57,218 nucleotides of DNA from NCBI GenBank assembly GCA_039933785.1, contig JBDTNL010000020.1, positions 1 through 57,218 on the forward strand, given 5' to 3'. Positions 6,745 to 15,605 of this stretch are shown piece by piece. The position numbers and the translations under genes are program-made. The stretch is from JBDTNL01 sp039933785 (GTDB lineage Bacteria; Acidobacteriota; Thermoanaerobaculia; Multivoradales; JAGPDF01). A model generated the notes under the pieces. The model worked only from the letters and a program-made list of their open reading frames with translations. It did not search any database and had not been told where the DNA came from. Numbering within the stretch: the first letter of the stretch is position 1; every line of letters begins with the position of its first letter.

Positions 6745-8667
6745 GTGATCAGACTTCGCACCCCACTAGCCGTCGCGTTCCTCTCCGCAGGGCTCGTATG
6801 CCCTGGAGCGGGAGCGGTGACGCTGCCGGTGGGCGACGAGCCGCTGGCGGACGGCGCTCTCCTCGGCAAAGTCACCGCCTCTCAAGCCTCCGAGTTGCCG
6901 CTCGCCGCGGTGGCCGCCGCCCGCGTCTACGCATACGAACTCGCTGATCTGTCACTGCATCGGGTGCTGACTGACGATCGGGGCGAGTTCTCCTTCACCA
7001 GCCTCCCCGCCGGCATCTACAAGATCATCACTCACAAGGCCGGGTTCGAGCCGGTGGTCGTGCTCCTCAGCCGCGGCTCGGCGGCGGCGCGTCAATACAT
7101 CGAGGTTCAGCTCCCGAAGAACTCCGCGCAATCGCAGAAGGACAGCTTCTGGTCGCTGCGCGAACAGGTTCCGCCGGACGTGCTGCGCCAAGTCGAGGCG
7201 GACGATCGCCTGCCGGTGCTGACTTCCGACCGATCCAACGCGCTCGATAGCCGGATGCGCGCCCAGGTTTCGACGATGCGTGGCCTTTCCGACATGGGAC
7301 GCGGCACGGCTCGGCAGACTTCGAGCGTCGGCTTCGAGACCCACGTCGGAGTGGTTCGACTGGGAGTGACGGGCAACTTCTCCCAAGTCGATCCGCAAAA
7401 CGCCTTGCTGCCGGCCTCGAACACGCCCGGGACGGCGCAGTCGAGCGCGATCTCTCTGCGCGTCGCCAGCCAGCAGGACGAGTTCAAAGTCACTACCTTG
7501 AGCAGCCGGCAAACGCCGATCGGTAGTACCGCTTCGCCGGTCGAGTTCGAGCGCTACGGCGTCAGCTGGGCGCGGCCGGTAGGCAGCTCGGGCCGCTCGC
7601 AGGTCACGGCGCAATACACCAATGAGAGCAACTTCTACCGTCAGGGCTGGGTCACCGCCCAGGCGGTGCCGGATTTCTCCCAGACGCTCCGGGTCGAAGG
7701 GTCATACATCGACACCCTCTCGGAAGACGCCAGTCTGGAGACCGGCGTGCGCTACCGCCAGCGCAACGGCCAGTTCAACTATCGTGGCGGGCGTTTTCTG
7801 ATCAACGACACGCCCGACCAAAGCGTCGATATTTTCGGACGCGGCTCGCTCCGTGTGCGGCCCGCGGTCGTCGTCGAATACGGGCTCTACAGCACCCTGC
7901 GCGACGGCAGCGTGTCGCTCATGCCGAGCGGTGGCCTGGTGCTGCAACTGGGATCACGTTGGCAGGCTTCGACGACGATCTCCCATCGGCTCGACCGGCG
8001 CCCCAATACCGAGCCCGATACGTTCCAACCGGTGATGTTCGGCGAGATCGGCGGGGCGGAGCCCGCCGAGAGTTACCTGTATCGCCTGGAGTTCACCCGC
8101 CGTCTGGGGGACGACAACTCGTTCACCCTCGGCGCGCTCGACCGGCGTTTCGATCGCAGCCTGCGGATGTACTTCAGCAGCGACTTCTTCGGCCATTTGG
8201 AGAATCTGTTCCTGGTTTCTGGGGACCGGGTTCCCGAGATCCAAGCCTCGCTGAATCACCGCATCACTCGCGATGTCATGGCGCGCTTCGAGTCCAGCTA
8301 CGGCGAGGGCGGCGGCGGAATCATCATCGGCACCGGCAAGCACCCGTACAGCAATCAAGTGAAGTACCTGGTGACCTCGGTGACCGCGCGCTACGAGCCC
8401 ACCTCGACCGGCGTGTTCATGGCCTTTCGTCGCGTCGAGCAGGACCTGGCGCCGAGCGGCGCCAACTGGCGCGATCCCGCGATGGCGGCGACTGACAGCC
8501 TGGATTTACAGTTGAACCAAGGTCTGAGCTCGTTGTTCAACATCGCCGGCAGTTGGGTCCTGCGCCTCGACTTCGGTCTCGATCGGGGAGCATCGCCCTC
8601 GCAGCTGACGATCTCGAGCGACGAGATCCGCAAGCGATTCCTGGCCGGCGTCGCGGTTCAGTTCTAG
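6745..8667 (+). CDS. Outer-membrane beta-barrel protein with carboxypeptidase-regulatory-like domain
   Basis: A 640-residue exported protein. Starting at GTG 6745 (GGGGA eight bases upstream) it opens with a normal signal peptide, RTPLAVAFLSAGLVCPGAGA. Residues about 35-125 form a carboxypeptidase-regulatory-like beta sandwich (VRVYAYELADLSLHRVLTDD, GEFSFTSLPAGIYKI), often found at the N-terminus of Acidobacteria TonB-dependent proteins. The rest is a long run of amphipathic strands ending RFLAGVAVQF, a C-terminal Phe typical of an outer-membrane barrel. I see no plug domain or TonB box, so it is not a standard TonB receptor. It follows comF but has its own promoter. The substrate is unknown. 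Confidence 0.7.
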   Translation: MIRLRTPLAVAFLSAGLVCPGAGAVTLPVGDEPLADGALLGKVTASQASELPLAAVAAARVYAYELADLSLHRVLTDDRGEFSFTSLPAGIYKIITHKAGFEPVVVLLSRGSAAARQYIEVQLPKNSAQSQKDSFWSLREQVPPDVLRQVEADDRLPVLTSDRSNALDSRMRAQVSTMRGLSDMGRGTARQTSSVGFETHVGVVRLGVTGNFSQVDPQNALLPASNTPGTAQSSAISLRVASQQDEFKVTTLSSRQTPIGSTASPVEFERYGVSWARPVGSSGRSQVTAQYTNESNFYRQGWVTAQAVPDFSQTLRVEGSYIDTLSEDASLETGVRYRQRNGQFNYRGGRFLINDTPDQSVDIFGRGSLRVRPAVVVEYGLYSTLRDGSVSLMPSGGLVLQLGSRWQASTTISHRLDRRPNTEPDTFQPVMFGEIGGAEPAESYLYRLEFTRRLGDDNSFTLGALDRRFDRSLRMYFSSDFFGHLENLFLVSGDRVPEIQASLNHRITRDVMARFESSYGEGGGGIIIGTGKHPYSNQVKYLVTSVTARYEPTSTGVFMAFRRVEQDLAPSGANWRDPAMAATDSLDLQLNQGLSSLFNIAGSWVLRLDFGLDRGASPSQLTISSDEIRKRFLAGVAVQF

Positions 8668-8851
8668 CCCGATCCGACTGTTCATTCCCCGGCACTCTTC
8701 GCCCGTTCCTCTCTGTACCGTCTACCTGGCGTTGAATTCCGCGCCCGGTCTGGTGAATCCAGGCCTCCGAATTCATCCAAATTTTTGGGTTTAAAACGTC
8801 GTAGGCTTCGGCGCGATGCAGGTTTGGCAAGGGTTCAAAAAAGTGAGCCGG

Positions 8852-8867
8852 TGGCACAGAACCTGCT
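8852..8867 (+). promoter_or_regulatory. Sigma-54 (RpoN) promoter before the sensor kinase gene
   Basis: TGGCAC-A-GAAC-CTGCT matches the -24/-12 pattern: GG at 8853-8854 and GC at 8865-8866 with the required ten bases between. The start of transcription would be about 8878, 15 bases before the ATG at 8893. An upstream inverted repeat (TGAATTC at 8733-8739 and GAATTCA at 8769-8775) could be an activator site. The second gene of the operon is a sigma-54 activator, so autoregulation is likely. Confidence 0.7.
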
Positions 8868-8892
8868 CTACGGTCCGTAGGATTTCTCCGGC

Positions 8893-11673
8893 ATGACGAC
8901 TCGCGCTACCACCCTGACCGCTCGCCTGACAGCAGCTCTGCTTTTGGCCGCGGTGGTCGTCGGCTTTGCCTCGCTCAGCGTCACCCGGAAAATCGAGACC
9001 TTCCAGCCCCTCGGGTTCCACTTGGCGACCCCGGTCAGCCCCTGGCAGATCGCCGGAGCTGACGACCCCACATCGACTCTGCTCCCGGGTGACCGGCTGC
9101 TACTAATCAACGCGGCCGAGGCGCCGGCGGATCTCTCGGCTCTGCGCGCCGCGCTCCGGGGCCGGCCCCAGAGCGAGTTGGTGGTCCTGCGCGGCGACGC
9201 CCTCGAGAAGATCGCCTATCAGCGACCGCCTCTCGCTCTCGATTGGCGTTATCTGGCGCTGGCGCTCATCGGCAGCGTGTATCTGTTGATCGGCCTGTAC
9301 ACCTTGCTCAAGGACGGACGCGGCGCGTCGTGGCTGTTCTACCTCTGGTCCCTGGCCTCGGCGGCGGTCTATCTGGTCACGCAGACGACCCTCGCGGATT
9401 CGACCGGGCGCGCGCTCTATCTCGTCGACGAGCTCGGTCGATTGCTTCTGCCGCCGCTGACGCTGCATCTCTTTTTGATCTTTCCGACGCGGACCCAGGC
9501 GCGATGGCTGCGCCGAGTCCTGCCGTTTCTCTACCTCCCGGCGGCGATCCTGGCCGCCTTGCAGCTCGACCTCGCGCTCTTCAACGGGCGCTTCCTTTCC
9601 GGCGCGACGCCGGGCGCGGTGCTCGCAACACTAGACCGCATCGAGATCTACCACCTGGCGATCTTCGCGCTGGCGGCCGTGGGTGTTCTCGCCCTGCGCT
9701 TGGTGCGACATCGCGAGTGGGAAGAGCGCCGCCAGTTCCAGTGGGTGCTGCTCGGGTTGGCGGCGGGCTATGTGCCATTCGTCGCGTTCTACGCCGCCCC
9801 CTTGTGGCTGGGCTGGCACGGCCCAGCGGCATTGTCGGCGCTCGCGGTGTTGCCGCTTGCCTTCGTGCCGCTGAGCTTCGCGTACGCCATTCTGCGCTAC
9901 AAGCTCTGGGACATCGGCGTCATCATGCGCGACGTCGGCGCCTACACGGTGACGCTGCTGCTCGGAGTGATCGGGTTCTCACTCGCCAACCTGGCGATCG
10001 GACGTGGCATCCCCGAGGACTTGAAGCTCACTCACAGCCTGCTCACCTTCGTCGCCGGCTTGGTCATCGCCGCGCTGATGGCGCCCGCCAAGCGCTCGAT
10101 CGCCGGCGCCATCGAGCGCCTGCAGTACGGCGGCGCCTTCGGCAAGCGGCGCGCACTGATGGATCTCGGCCGCGAGCTGCTGCACGAGCGCGATCTCGAT
10201 GCGCTGTGCGCCGCGATCCTGCACCGCCTCGAAGACGGGCTTGATCTCGAGCGCGCCAACCTCTTCCTCGCGCAAGGCGACGCCTTCGTACCCGTGCGTC
10301 CCGAGCCCGGCCTGCCGACGCAACTTGGTCCCGACGCGTTGGGCGACTCGTTCTGGTCCGGCGAGGGCGGACCGCTGCCCGGTGCGGCGCTCCCGGCGCC
10401 CGCCGCACCGCCGGTGCAGCGTCTGTTCATGCTCGGCTATCGCCATGCTTTCCCCCTGCGGGTGCGCGCCAGCCGGATCGGCGCCGCGCTGGTGGGCTAC
10501 CACCGTGACGGCTCGCCGCTCAGCAGCGAGGACCTCGACCTCGCCGAGACTCTGCTCAACCAGGCGGCGCTCGCGATCGAGAACGCGCAGTTGGTGGATC
10601 AACTGCACCGCCAACTCGAGGAGCGCGTGCTGCTCGAGCAACACAAGGAAGGCATCATCGAGTCGTCGCCAGCCGGTATCGCGGTGCTCGACAGCGAAGG
10701 TCGTATCGAGTCCGCCAATCTCGCCTTCGCGGCATTGGCCGGCGTGCAGCGCCCGGATGCGGTCGGCAAGCCGCTGCAAGAGCTTCTTCCAGTCAACCCG
10801 TTGCCCGAGCCCGGAGCGGGCTTGCTCGAAGTGAGCTTCTGCGACGCCGGCGGTCAGGAGCGCCACCTGCAGATGAGCGTCGCCATGCTCGACCGCATGG
10901 GCGCCGGTCCGCAGCGCGTGCTGGTCGTGCAGGACATCAGCGAGCGCATCGCCATGGAGAGCGCGCTGCGCGAGAAGGATCGCCTGGCGGCGCTCGGAAT
11001 GCTCGCCGCCGGAGTCGCGCACGAGGTCAACACACCGATCACCGGCATTTCGAGCTACGCTCAAATGTTGCTTGCCGAAACCGATGTCTCCGATCCACGT
11101 TACGACCTGCTGAAGAAGGTCGAGACCCAGACCTTCCGCGCGGCGCGCATCGTCAACAGCCTGCTCGAGTTGGCGCGCGATCGCGAGCACGAGTCGCGGC
11201 CGGTGGATCTGCGAGCCCTCCTCGAGGAGAGCGCCGAGCTGCTGCGCGAACGGATGGCAAAGCGCGGCGCTCGGCTAGCGTGGCAACCACCGCCGGGTGA
11301 CTTCCGGGTTCTCGGCAACGACGGCGAGTTGCAGCAGGTGTTCACCAACCTGATGCTCAACGCGATCGACGCCATGGCGACCCGCGGCGGCGGCTTGATT
11401 ACGCTCGGCCTCGCGCGCCAGAACGGGCACATCCTGGCCGCGGTCGAGGACGACGGGCCAGGCATCCCCGCCGCCCTGGCGGAGAAAATCTTCCAGCCCT
11501 TCTTCTCCACCAAGCTGGGGCAAGGCGGGACCGGGCTAGGCCTTTCCATCAGCTATACCCTGGTCGAGCGTCACGGCGGCAAGCTGCGCCTCGAGAACCG
11601 CCCCGGCGAGGGCTGCCGGTTCCTCGTCGAGCTCCCTGCTCTACCTGAATCCTCCCCCGGGCCCAACGAATGA
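8893..11673 (+). CDS. Membrane sensor histidine kinase (PDZ-like, multi-TM, GAF, PAS, HisKA, HATPase)
   Basis: A 926-residue kinase. It has one N-terminal membrane helix (about 12-29), then a roughly 80-residue extracytoplasmic region with a PDZ-like LLPGDRLLLINAAEAPADLS segment. About eight or nine further membrane helices follow (about 118-395). The cytoplasmic part has a GAF-like domain (about 420-570), a PAS domain (about 585-690), the H-box GVAHEVNTPITG with phosphoaccepting His710, and an ATPase domain with DDGPGIP and GTGLGLS (about 879-885). Its stop overlaps the regulator start by four bases (ATGA), so the two form one operon, apparently driven by sigma-54. The signal is unknown. Confidence 0.92.
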   Translation: MTTRATTLTARLTAALLLAAVVVGFASLSVTRKIETFQPLGFHLATPVSPWQIAGADDPTSTLLPGDRLLLINAAEAPADLSALRAALRGRPQSELVVLRGDALEKIAYQRPPLALDWRYLALALIGSVYLLIGLYTLLKDGRGASWLFYLWSLASAAVYLVTQTTLADSTGRALYLVDELGRLLLPPLTLHLFLIFPTRTQARWLRRVLPFLYLPAAILAALQLDLALFNGRFLSGATPGAVLATLDRIEIYHLAIFALAAVGVLALRLVRHREWEERRQFQWVLLGLAAGYVPFVAFYAAPLWLGWHGPAALSALAVLPLAFVPLSFAYAILRYKLWDIGVIMRDVGAYTVTLLLGVIGFSLANLAIGRGIPEDLKLTHSLLTFVAGLVIAALMAPAKRSIAGAIERLQYGGAFGKRRALMDLGRELLHERDLDALCAAILHRLEDGLDLERANLFLAQGDAFVPVRPEPGLPTQLGPDALGDSFWSGEGGPLPGAALPAPAAPPVQRLFMLGYRHAFPLRVRASRIGAALVGYHRDGSPLSSEDLDLAETLLNQAALAIENAQLVDQLHRQLEERVLLEQHKEGIIESSPAGIAVLDSEGRIESANLAFAALAGVQRPDAVGKPLQELLPVNPLPEPGAGLLEVSFCDAGGQERHLQMSVAMLDRMGAGPQRVLVVQDISERIAMESALREKDRLAALGMLAAGVAHEVNTPITGISSYAQMLLAETDVSDPRYDLLKKVETQTFRAARIVNSLLELARDREHESRPVDLRALLEESAELLRERMAKRGARLAWQPPPGDFRVLGNDGELQQVFTNLMLNAIDAMATRGGGLITLGLARQNGHILAAVEDDGPGIPAALAEKIFQPFFSTKLGQGGTGLGLSISYTLVERHGGKLRLENRPGEGCRFLVELPALPESSPGPNE

Positions 11674-13049
11674 ATATCCTCATCGTCGACGACGAGGAGG
11701 TCCTCCAGGACGTCCTCAGCTCGTTGATCCGCCGCGAAGGCCACTTGGTCTCGCAGGCGCGCTCGGGAGAGGAAGGCCTCGACATCCTCGAACGCGAGGA
11801 GATCGACCTCGTGCTGCTCGACATGATGCTGCCGGGCATGCAGGGCCACGAAGTGCTGCGGCAGATTCGGCTGCGCGACCCGGATCAGGTGGTCGTCATC
11901 ATCACCGCCTACTCCTCGATCGGCGGTGCCATCGAGGCGATGCGCGACGGTGCGTTCCACTACATCCCAAAGCCGTTCAAGAACGACGAGGTATTGCTCA
12001 CCCTCCGCAAAGGCCTCGACCAGCGGCGCTTGCAGTCCGAAAACCGCTCGCTGAAGGAGCAGTTGCGCCAGCGCTTCGGATTCGAACAGATCATCGGCAA
12101 GAGCAAGCCGATGCAGCAGGTGTTCGACCTGATTCGGCTGGCGGCTCCAGCGAAGAGCAACATCCTGATCCTCGGCGAGAGCGGTACCGGCAAGGAGCTG
12201 GTTGCCAAGGCGATTCATCATCATTCCCGGCGGGCGCAGGGGCCGTTCGTGACGGTGAACTCGGGCTCGATGCCGCCGGATCTCTTGGAGAGCAATCTCT
12301 TCGGCCACGTCAAGGGGGCCTTCACCGGCGCGATCTCGAACAAGAAGGGCCTCTTCGAGCTCGCCAACGCCGGCTCGGTGTTTTTCGACGAGATCGGCAA
12401 CATCCCCGTCGACACGCAGGCGAAGCTGCTGCGGGTGATTCAGGAGCGCGAATTCATGCGCCTCGGCGGAGTCGAGACCATCAAGGTGGACGTGCGGATC
12501 ATCGCCGCGACCAACGCCGAGCTCGAGGCGCTGGTGCGCTCCGGCCAGTTCCGCGAGGATCTTTACTACCGCTTGAACGTGATCACCATCAGCCTGCCGC
12601 CGCTTCGTCGGCGTTCCGAGGACATTCCGCTGATCGCCAAGAGCTTTCTGCTGCGCTTCGCGGCGGAGAATGAGAAGGCGCTGCGCGACATCTCGCCGCG
12701 CGCCATGGAGCTGCTCATCGATCACCACTGGCCGGGCAACGTGCGCGAGCTCGAGAACGCGATCGAACGCGCCGTGGTGCTTTCGACCGGCGAGGTGCTC
12801 GACGTCGACCTGCTGCCCCTGGCCGTGCGCCAGCCCGCCTCGGCCGTCGCACCTGCCGCAGCCCTGCCGGCCAACGGCATCGCCTTCAAAGAGGCGGTCT
12901 CGGCGTACGAAAGACAGCTCATCATCAAGGCCTTGAAGGCCGCGAACGGCGTCCAGAAGCGAGCCGCCGAGCTCCTACAGGTGAAGCCCACGACCCTGCA
13001 CGAGATGATGAAACGGCTCAATATCTCCGCCGAGGGCCTGATTTCCTGA
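11670..13049 (+). CDS. NtrC-family sigma-54-dependent response regulator
   Basis: A 459-residue regulator. The receiver domain has the acidic pair Asp7/Asp8, phosphoacceptor Asp51 (VLLDMMLPG) and Lys101. The AAA+ domain has Walker A GESGTGKE (169-176), the sigma-54 contact loop GAFTGA (216-221) and Walker B VFFDE (237-241). A C-terminal Fis-type HTH follows (NGVQKRAAELLQVKPTTLHE). All residues needed for phosphorylation, ATP hydrolysis and RNA polymerase activation are present. It is translationally coupled to the kinase upstream and probably activates its own operon through the sigma-54 promoter at 8852, plus unknown targets. Confidence 0.95.
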   Translation: MNILIVDDEEVLQDVLSSLIRREGHLVSQARSGEEGLDILEREEIDLVLLDMMLPGMQGHEVLRQIRLRDPDQVVVIITAYSSIGGAIEAMRDGAFHYIPKPFKNDEVLLTLRKGLDQRRLQSENRSLKEQLRQRFGFEQIIGKSKPMQQVFDLIRLAAPAKSNILILGESGTGKELVAKAIHHHSRRAQGPFVTVNSGSMPPDLLESNLFGHVKGAFTGAISNKKGLFELANAGSVFFDEIGNIPVDTQAKLLRVIQEREFMRLGGVETIKVDVRIIAATNAELEALVRSGQFREDLYYRLNVITISLPPLRRRSEDIPLIAKSFLLRFAAENEKALRDISPRAMELLIDHHWPGNVRELENAIERAVVLSTGEVLDVDLLPLAVRQPASAVAPAAALPANGIAFKEAVSAYERQLIIKALKAANGVQKRAAELLQVKPTTLHEMMKRLNISAEGLIS

Positions 13050-13111
13050 TCCCTGACCGGCCCGGATGCCCGCGGGAATACCCCGCACCCCGTCCCGGTT
13101 TTGACCTGAGC

Positions 13112-13141
13112 TTGCAGGAACTGCCTGATTCCAGGCATAAT
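13112..13141 (+). promoter_or_regulatory. Putative sigma-70 promoter of the rpmE operon
   Basis: TTGCAG (13112-13117) and CATAAT (13136-13141) are 18 bases apart, about 55 bases before rpmE. It is a moderate match in the only gap between the regulator gene and rpmE. I saw no convincing terminator for the regulator gene in this gap. Confidence 0.5.
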
Positions 13142-13195
13142 TCTCCGTTTCCTGGGGTCCATCTCGGACGCCGGCGCTAGACGAAGGGCACGACG

Positions 13196-13402
13196 ATGAG
13201 AGAGAACATCCATCCCGAAATGCACTTGGTGACCGTAAGCTGTGCCTGCGGCAACACCTTCGAGACGCATTCCACGAAGGACGAGCTGCGGCTCGAGATT
13301 TGCGGCAACTGCCACCCGCACTTCACCGGCAAGCAGAAGCTGATCGACGCCGCCGGCCGCATCGAGCGCTTCCAGCGCCGGTACTTGAGCAAGTCCGCTT
13401 AG
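13196..13402 (+). CDS. rpmE: 50S ribosomal protein L31, zinc-binding form
   Basis: A 68-residue large-subunit ribosomal protein. It opens MRENIHPEMHLVTVSCACGN and contains CGNCHPHFTGKQKLIDAAGR, the family signature. Cys16, Cys18, Cys36 and Cys39 supply the zinc ligands, so this is the C+ form used when zinc is available. It is the first gene of the rpmE-DUF1385-prfA block, an order conserved in several phyla. Confidence 0.97.
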   Translation: MRENIHPEMHLVTVSCACGNTFETHSTKDELRLEICGNCHPHFTGKQKLIDAAGRIERFQRRYLSKSA

Positions 13403-13480
13403 CGACTCCACCTCCCGAAGACTCCTCCGGACGCTCTGGGCTCACGCCCGGAGCGGTGAACTATCAGGAGGACAGTGACC

Positions 13481-14470
13481 ATGGCAGAAACATCCGAGAC
13501 CATGTCGTCGCCCAGCGGATCCGAAATTCTGGTCGGCGGCCAAGCTCTGCTCGAGGGCGTCATGATGCGCACGCCGGCGGGCTATGGCGTGGCGGTGCGA
13601 CGGCCGGACGGCAGCATCGCGCTCGAGAGAGCCGCCGTGCCGTCCCTGCTGCGGCGGATGCCGGTCTTGCGCCTCCCGCTGCTGCGCGGTGTCGCGATCC
13701 TCGGGCAGTCGCTGGCGCTCGGCTTTCGGGCACTTAACTTCTCCGCCTCGGTGCTGATGGATGAGGGGGAGAGCGCCGAGAAGGCGGCGCCGAGCACCAG
13801 CCACGCTTCGAGCGGCTGGCTCAGTGCCCTGTCGACGGCGCTGGCGGTCGCGGCGGGGCTGCTCGTCTTCCTCTTTCTGCCGCTGTGGCTCACGCAAACG
13901 CTCGAGCGCTGGTGGCTGGGACCGCTGTCGAGCCTGACTTTCAATCTCATCGACGGTGCCTGGCGCGGGGTTTTCTTCCTCGCGTACCTGCTGGGCATTT
14001 CCCGGCTGCCCGACATTCACCGCGTCTTCATGTATCACGGCGCCGAGCACAAGGTCGTATTCAGCCAGGAGTTCGGTGAGGAGCTCACGGTCGAGAATGC
14101 GCGCCGCCAGAGCCGGCTTCATCCGCGCTGCGGCACCAGCTTCCTGCTTTTCGTGTTGCTGGTTTCGATCCTGGTGTTCTCGCTGATTCCACGCGATCTG
14201 CCCTTGCTCGCCAAGTTCGCCTCGCGCATCGCCCTGCTGCCCGTACTGCTCGGCGTCAGCTATGAAGTCCTGCGGCTGACCGCCAAGCGCCGGCGGAATC
14301 CGCTCTTCCGGCTCATGGTCTGGCCCGGTCTGATGCTGCAGAAGATCACGACCCAGGAGCCCACCGACGATATGCTGGAGGTCGCGATCGCGGCCTTGCA
14401 AGAGGCCTGGCGGGCAGAGCACGCTGATTTGGCCGTGGTCAGAACGCCGGCGCTCGCGGCACGAGGCTGA
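13481..14470 (+). CDS. DUF1385 (YqhQ-type) membrane protein
   Basis: A 329-residue protein. It begins with the conserved VGGQALLEGVMMRTPAGYGVA and contains YHGAEHKVVFSQE and RLHPRCGTSFLL, the hallmarks of DUF1385. Several membrane segments (LSTALAVAAGLLVFLFLPLW and three or four later ones) make it an integral membrane protein of unknown biochemical role. The start is ATG 13481, nine bases after AGGAGG; the GTG at 13475 is only three bases from that site and unlikely. It is followed directly by prfA with one base between stop and ATG, so translation is probably coupled. Confidence 0.9.
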   Translation: MAETSETMSSPSGSEILVGGQALLEGVMMRTPAGYGVAVRRPDGSIALERAAVPSLLRRMPVLRLPLLRGVAILGQSLALGFRALNFSASVLMDEGESAEKAAPSTSHASSGWLSALSTALAVAAGLLVFLFLPLWLTQTLERWWLGPLSSLTFNLIDGAWRGVFFLAYLLGISRLPDIHRVFMYHGAEHKVVFSQEFGEELTVENARRQSRLHPRCGTSFLLFVLLVSILVFSLIPRDLPLLAKFASRIALLPVLLGVSYEVLRLTAKRRRNPLFRLMVWPGLMLQKITTQEPTDDMLEVAIAALQEAWRAEHADLAVVRTPALAARG

Positions 14471-14471
14471 C

Positions 14472-15554
14472 ATGCTCGAAAAGCTCTCTGAAATCGAGAA
14501 GACCCACGACGAGATCACCGACCGGCTGACTCGCCAGGCGGTGCTCACCGACCCCAAGGCGTATAGGGAAGCAAGCAAGACGTTGGCCGAGCTTGCACCG
14601 GTGGTCCAGATGTACCGTGAGTACCGCCAAGCCGAGCGCCAGCGCAGCGAAGCCGACGAGCTGCTGGCGACCACCGACAAGGCCGACGAGATGCACGCGC
14701 TGGCGCAGGACGAGCGCCAGCGCCTGGGCGTGCGGCTGGTCGAGCTCGAGGCCGACCTGCGCCGTGCCTTGACGCCGAAAGATCCGAACGACGAGCGCAA
14801 CGTGGTGCTCGAGATTCGTGCCGGCACCGGCGGAGACGAGGCGACGCTGTTCGCCTCCGAGCTTTTCCGCATGTACGCCCGTTACGCCGAAACCAAGGGG
14901 TGGCGGGTCGAGATCATCGAGCTCTCGGAGTCCGAGGCCGGCGGCAGCAAGGAAGTCTCGGCCATCATCGAGGGCCGCGGAGCCTTCAGCCGCCTGAAAT
15001 TCGAGGGCGGCGTGCATCGGGTCCAGCGCGTTCCCGCGACCGAGTCGCAGGGCCGCATTCACACCTCCGCCGTCACCGTTGCGGTCTTGCCGGAGGCCGA
15101 GGACGTCGAAATCGAGGTCAACGAAAAGGACCTTCGCGTCGACCGCTTCTGCGCCTCCGGGCCCGGGGGCCAGGGCGTCAACACCACGTACTCCGCCGTT
15201 CGGCTGACCCACCTGCCCACCGGCCTCGTAGTTTCCTGCCAGGACGAACGGAGCCAGATCAAGAACAAAGCCAAGGCGCTCCGCGTGCTGAAGGCCAGGA
15301 TCTACGAGATGGAACGCGAAAAGGCCGAGGCGGCGCTCAGCGCCGAACGCAAGCGCATGGTCGGCAGCGGCGACCGTTCGGAGAAGATTCGCACCTACAA
15401 TTTCCCCCAGAATCGGGTCACCGATCACCGTATCGGTCTGACCGTGCACCAGTTGCCGAATGTTCTCCAAGGCGATCTCGATCCCCTGATCGAGCCCTTG
15501 GTAGCCCACTTCTCGGCCGAGCGTATGCAAGAGGCAACCGCGCTACGGCCCTAA
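14472..15554 (+). CDS. prfA: Peptide chain release factor 1 (RF1)
   Basis: A 360-residue translation termination factor recognising UAA and UAG. The codon-recognition motif PAT (in VPATESQGRIHTSA, about residue 187) marks RF1 rather than RF2. The catalytic GGQ in SGPGGQGVNTTYSAVR (about 232-236) enters the peptidyl-transferase centre, and its Gln is the expected target of PrmC methylation. Length and domain order are normal. It follows the DUF1385 gene. The usual next gene, prmC, is displaced by a 3.1-kb NTPase-TPR gene. Confidence 0.97.
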   Translation: MLEKLSEIEKTHDEITDRLTRQAVLTDPKAYREASKTLAELAPVVQMYREYRQAERQRSEADELLATTDKADEMHALAQDERQRLGVRLVELEADLRRALTPKDPNDERNVVLEIRAGTGGDEATLFASELFRMYARYAETKGWRVEIIELSESEAGGSKEVSAIIEGRGAFSRLKFEGGVHRVQRVPATESQGRIHTSAVTVAVLPEAEDVEIEVNEKDLRVDRFCASGPGGQGVNTTYSAVRLTHLPTGLVVSCQDERSQIKNKAKALRVLKARIYEMEREKAEAALSAERKRMVGSGDRSEKIRTYNFPQNRVTDHRIGLTVHQLPNVLQGDLDPLIEPLVAHFSAERMQEATALRP

Positions 15555-15605
15555 ACGTACGCGAAGGCGTGCAACAGAGGCCCGTTCGGAGGGAATCCGC
15601 GAGCC

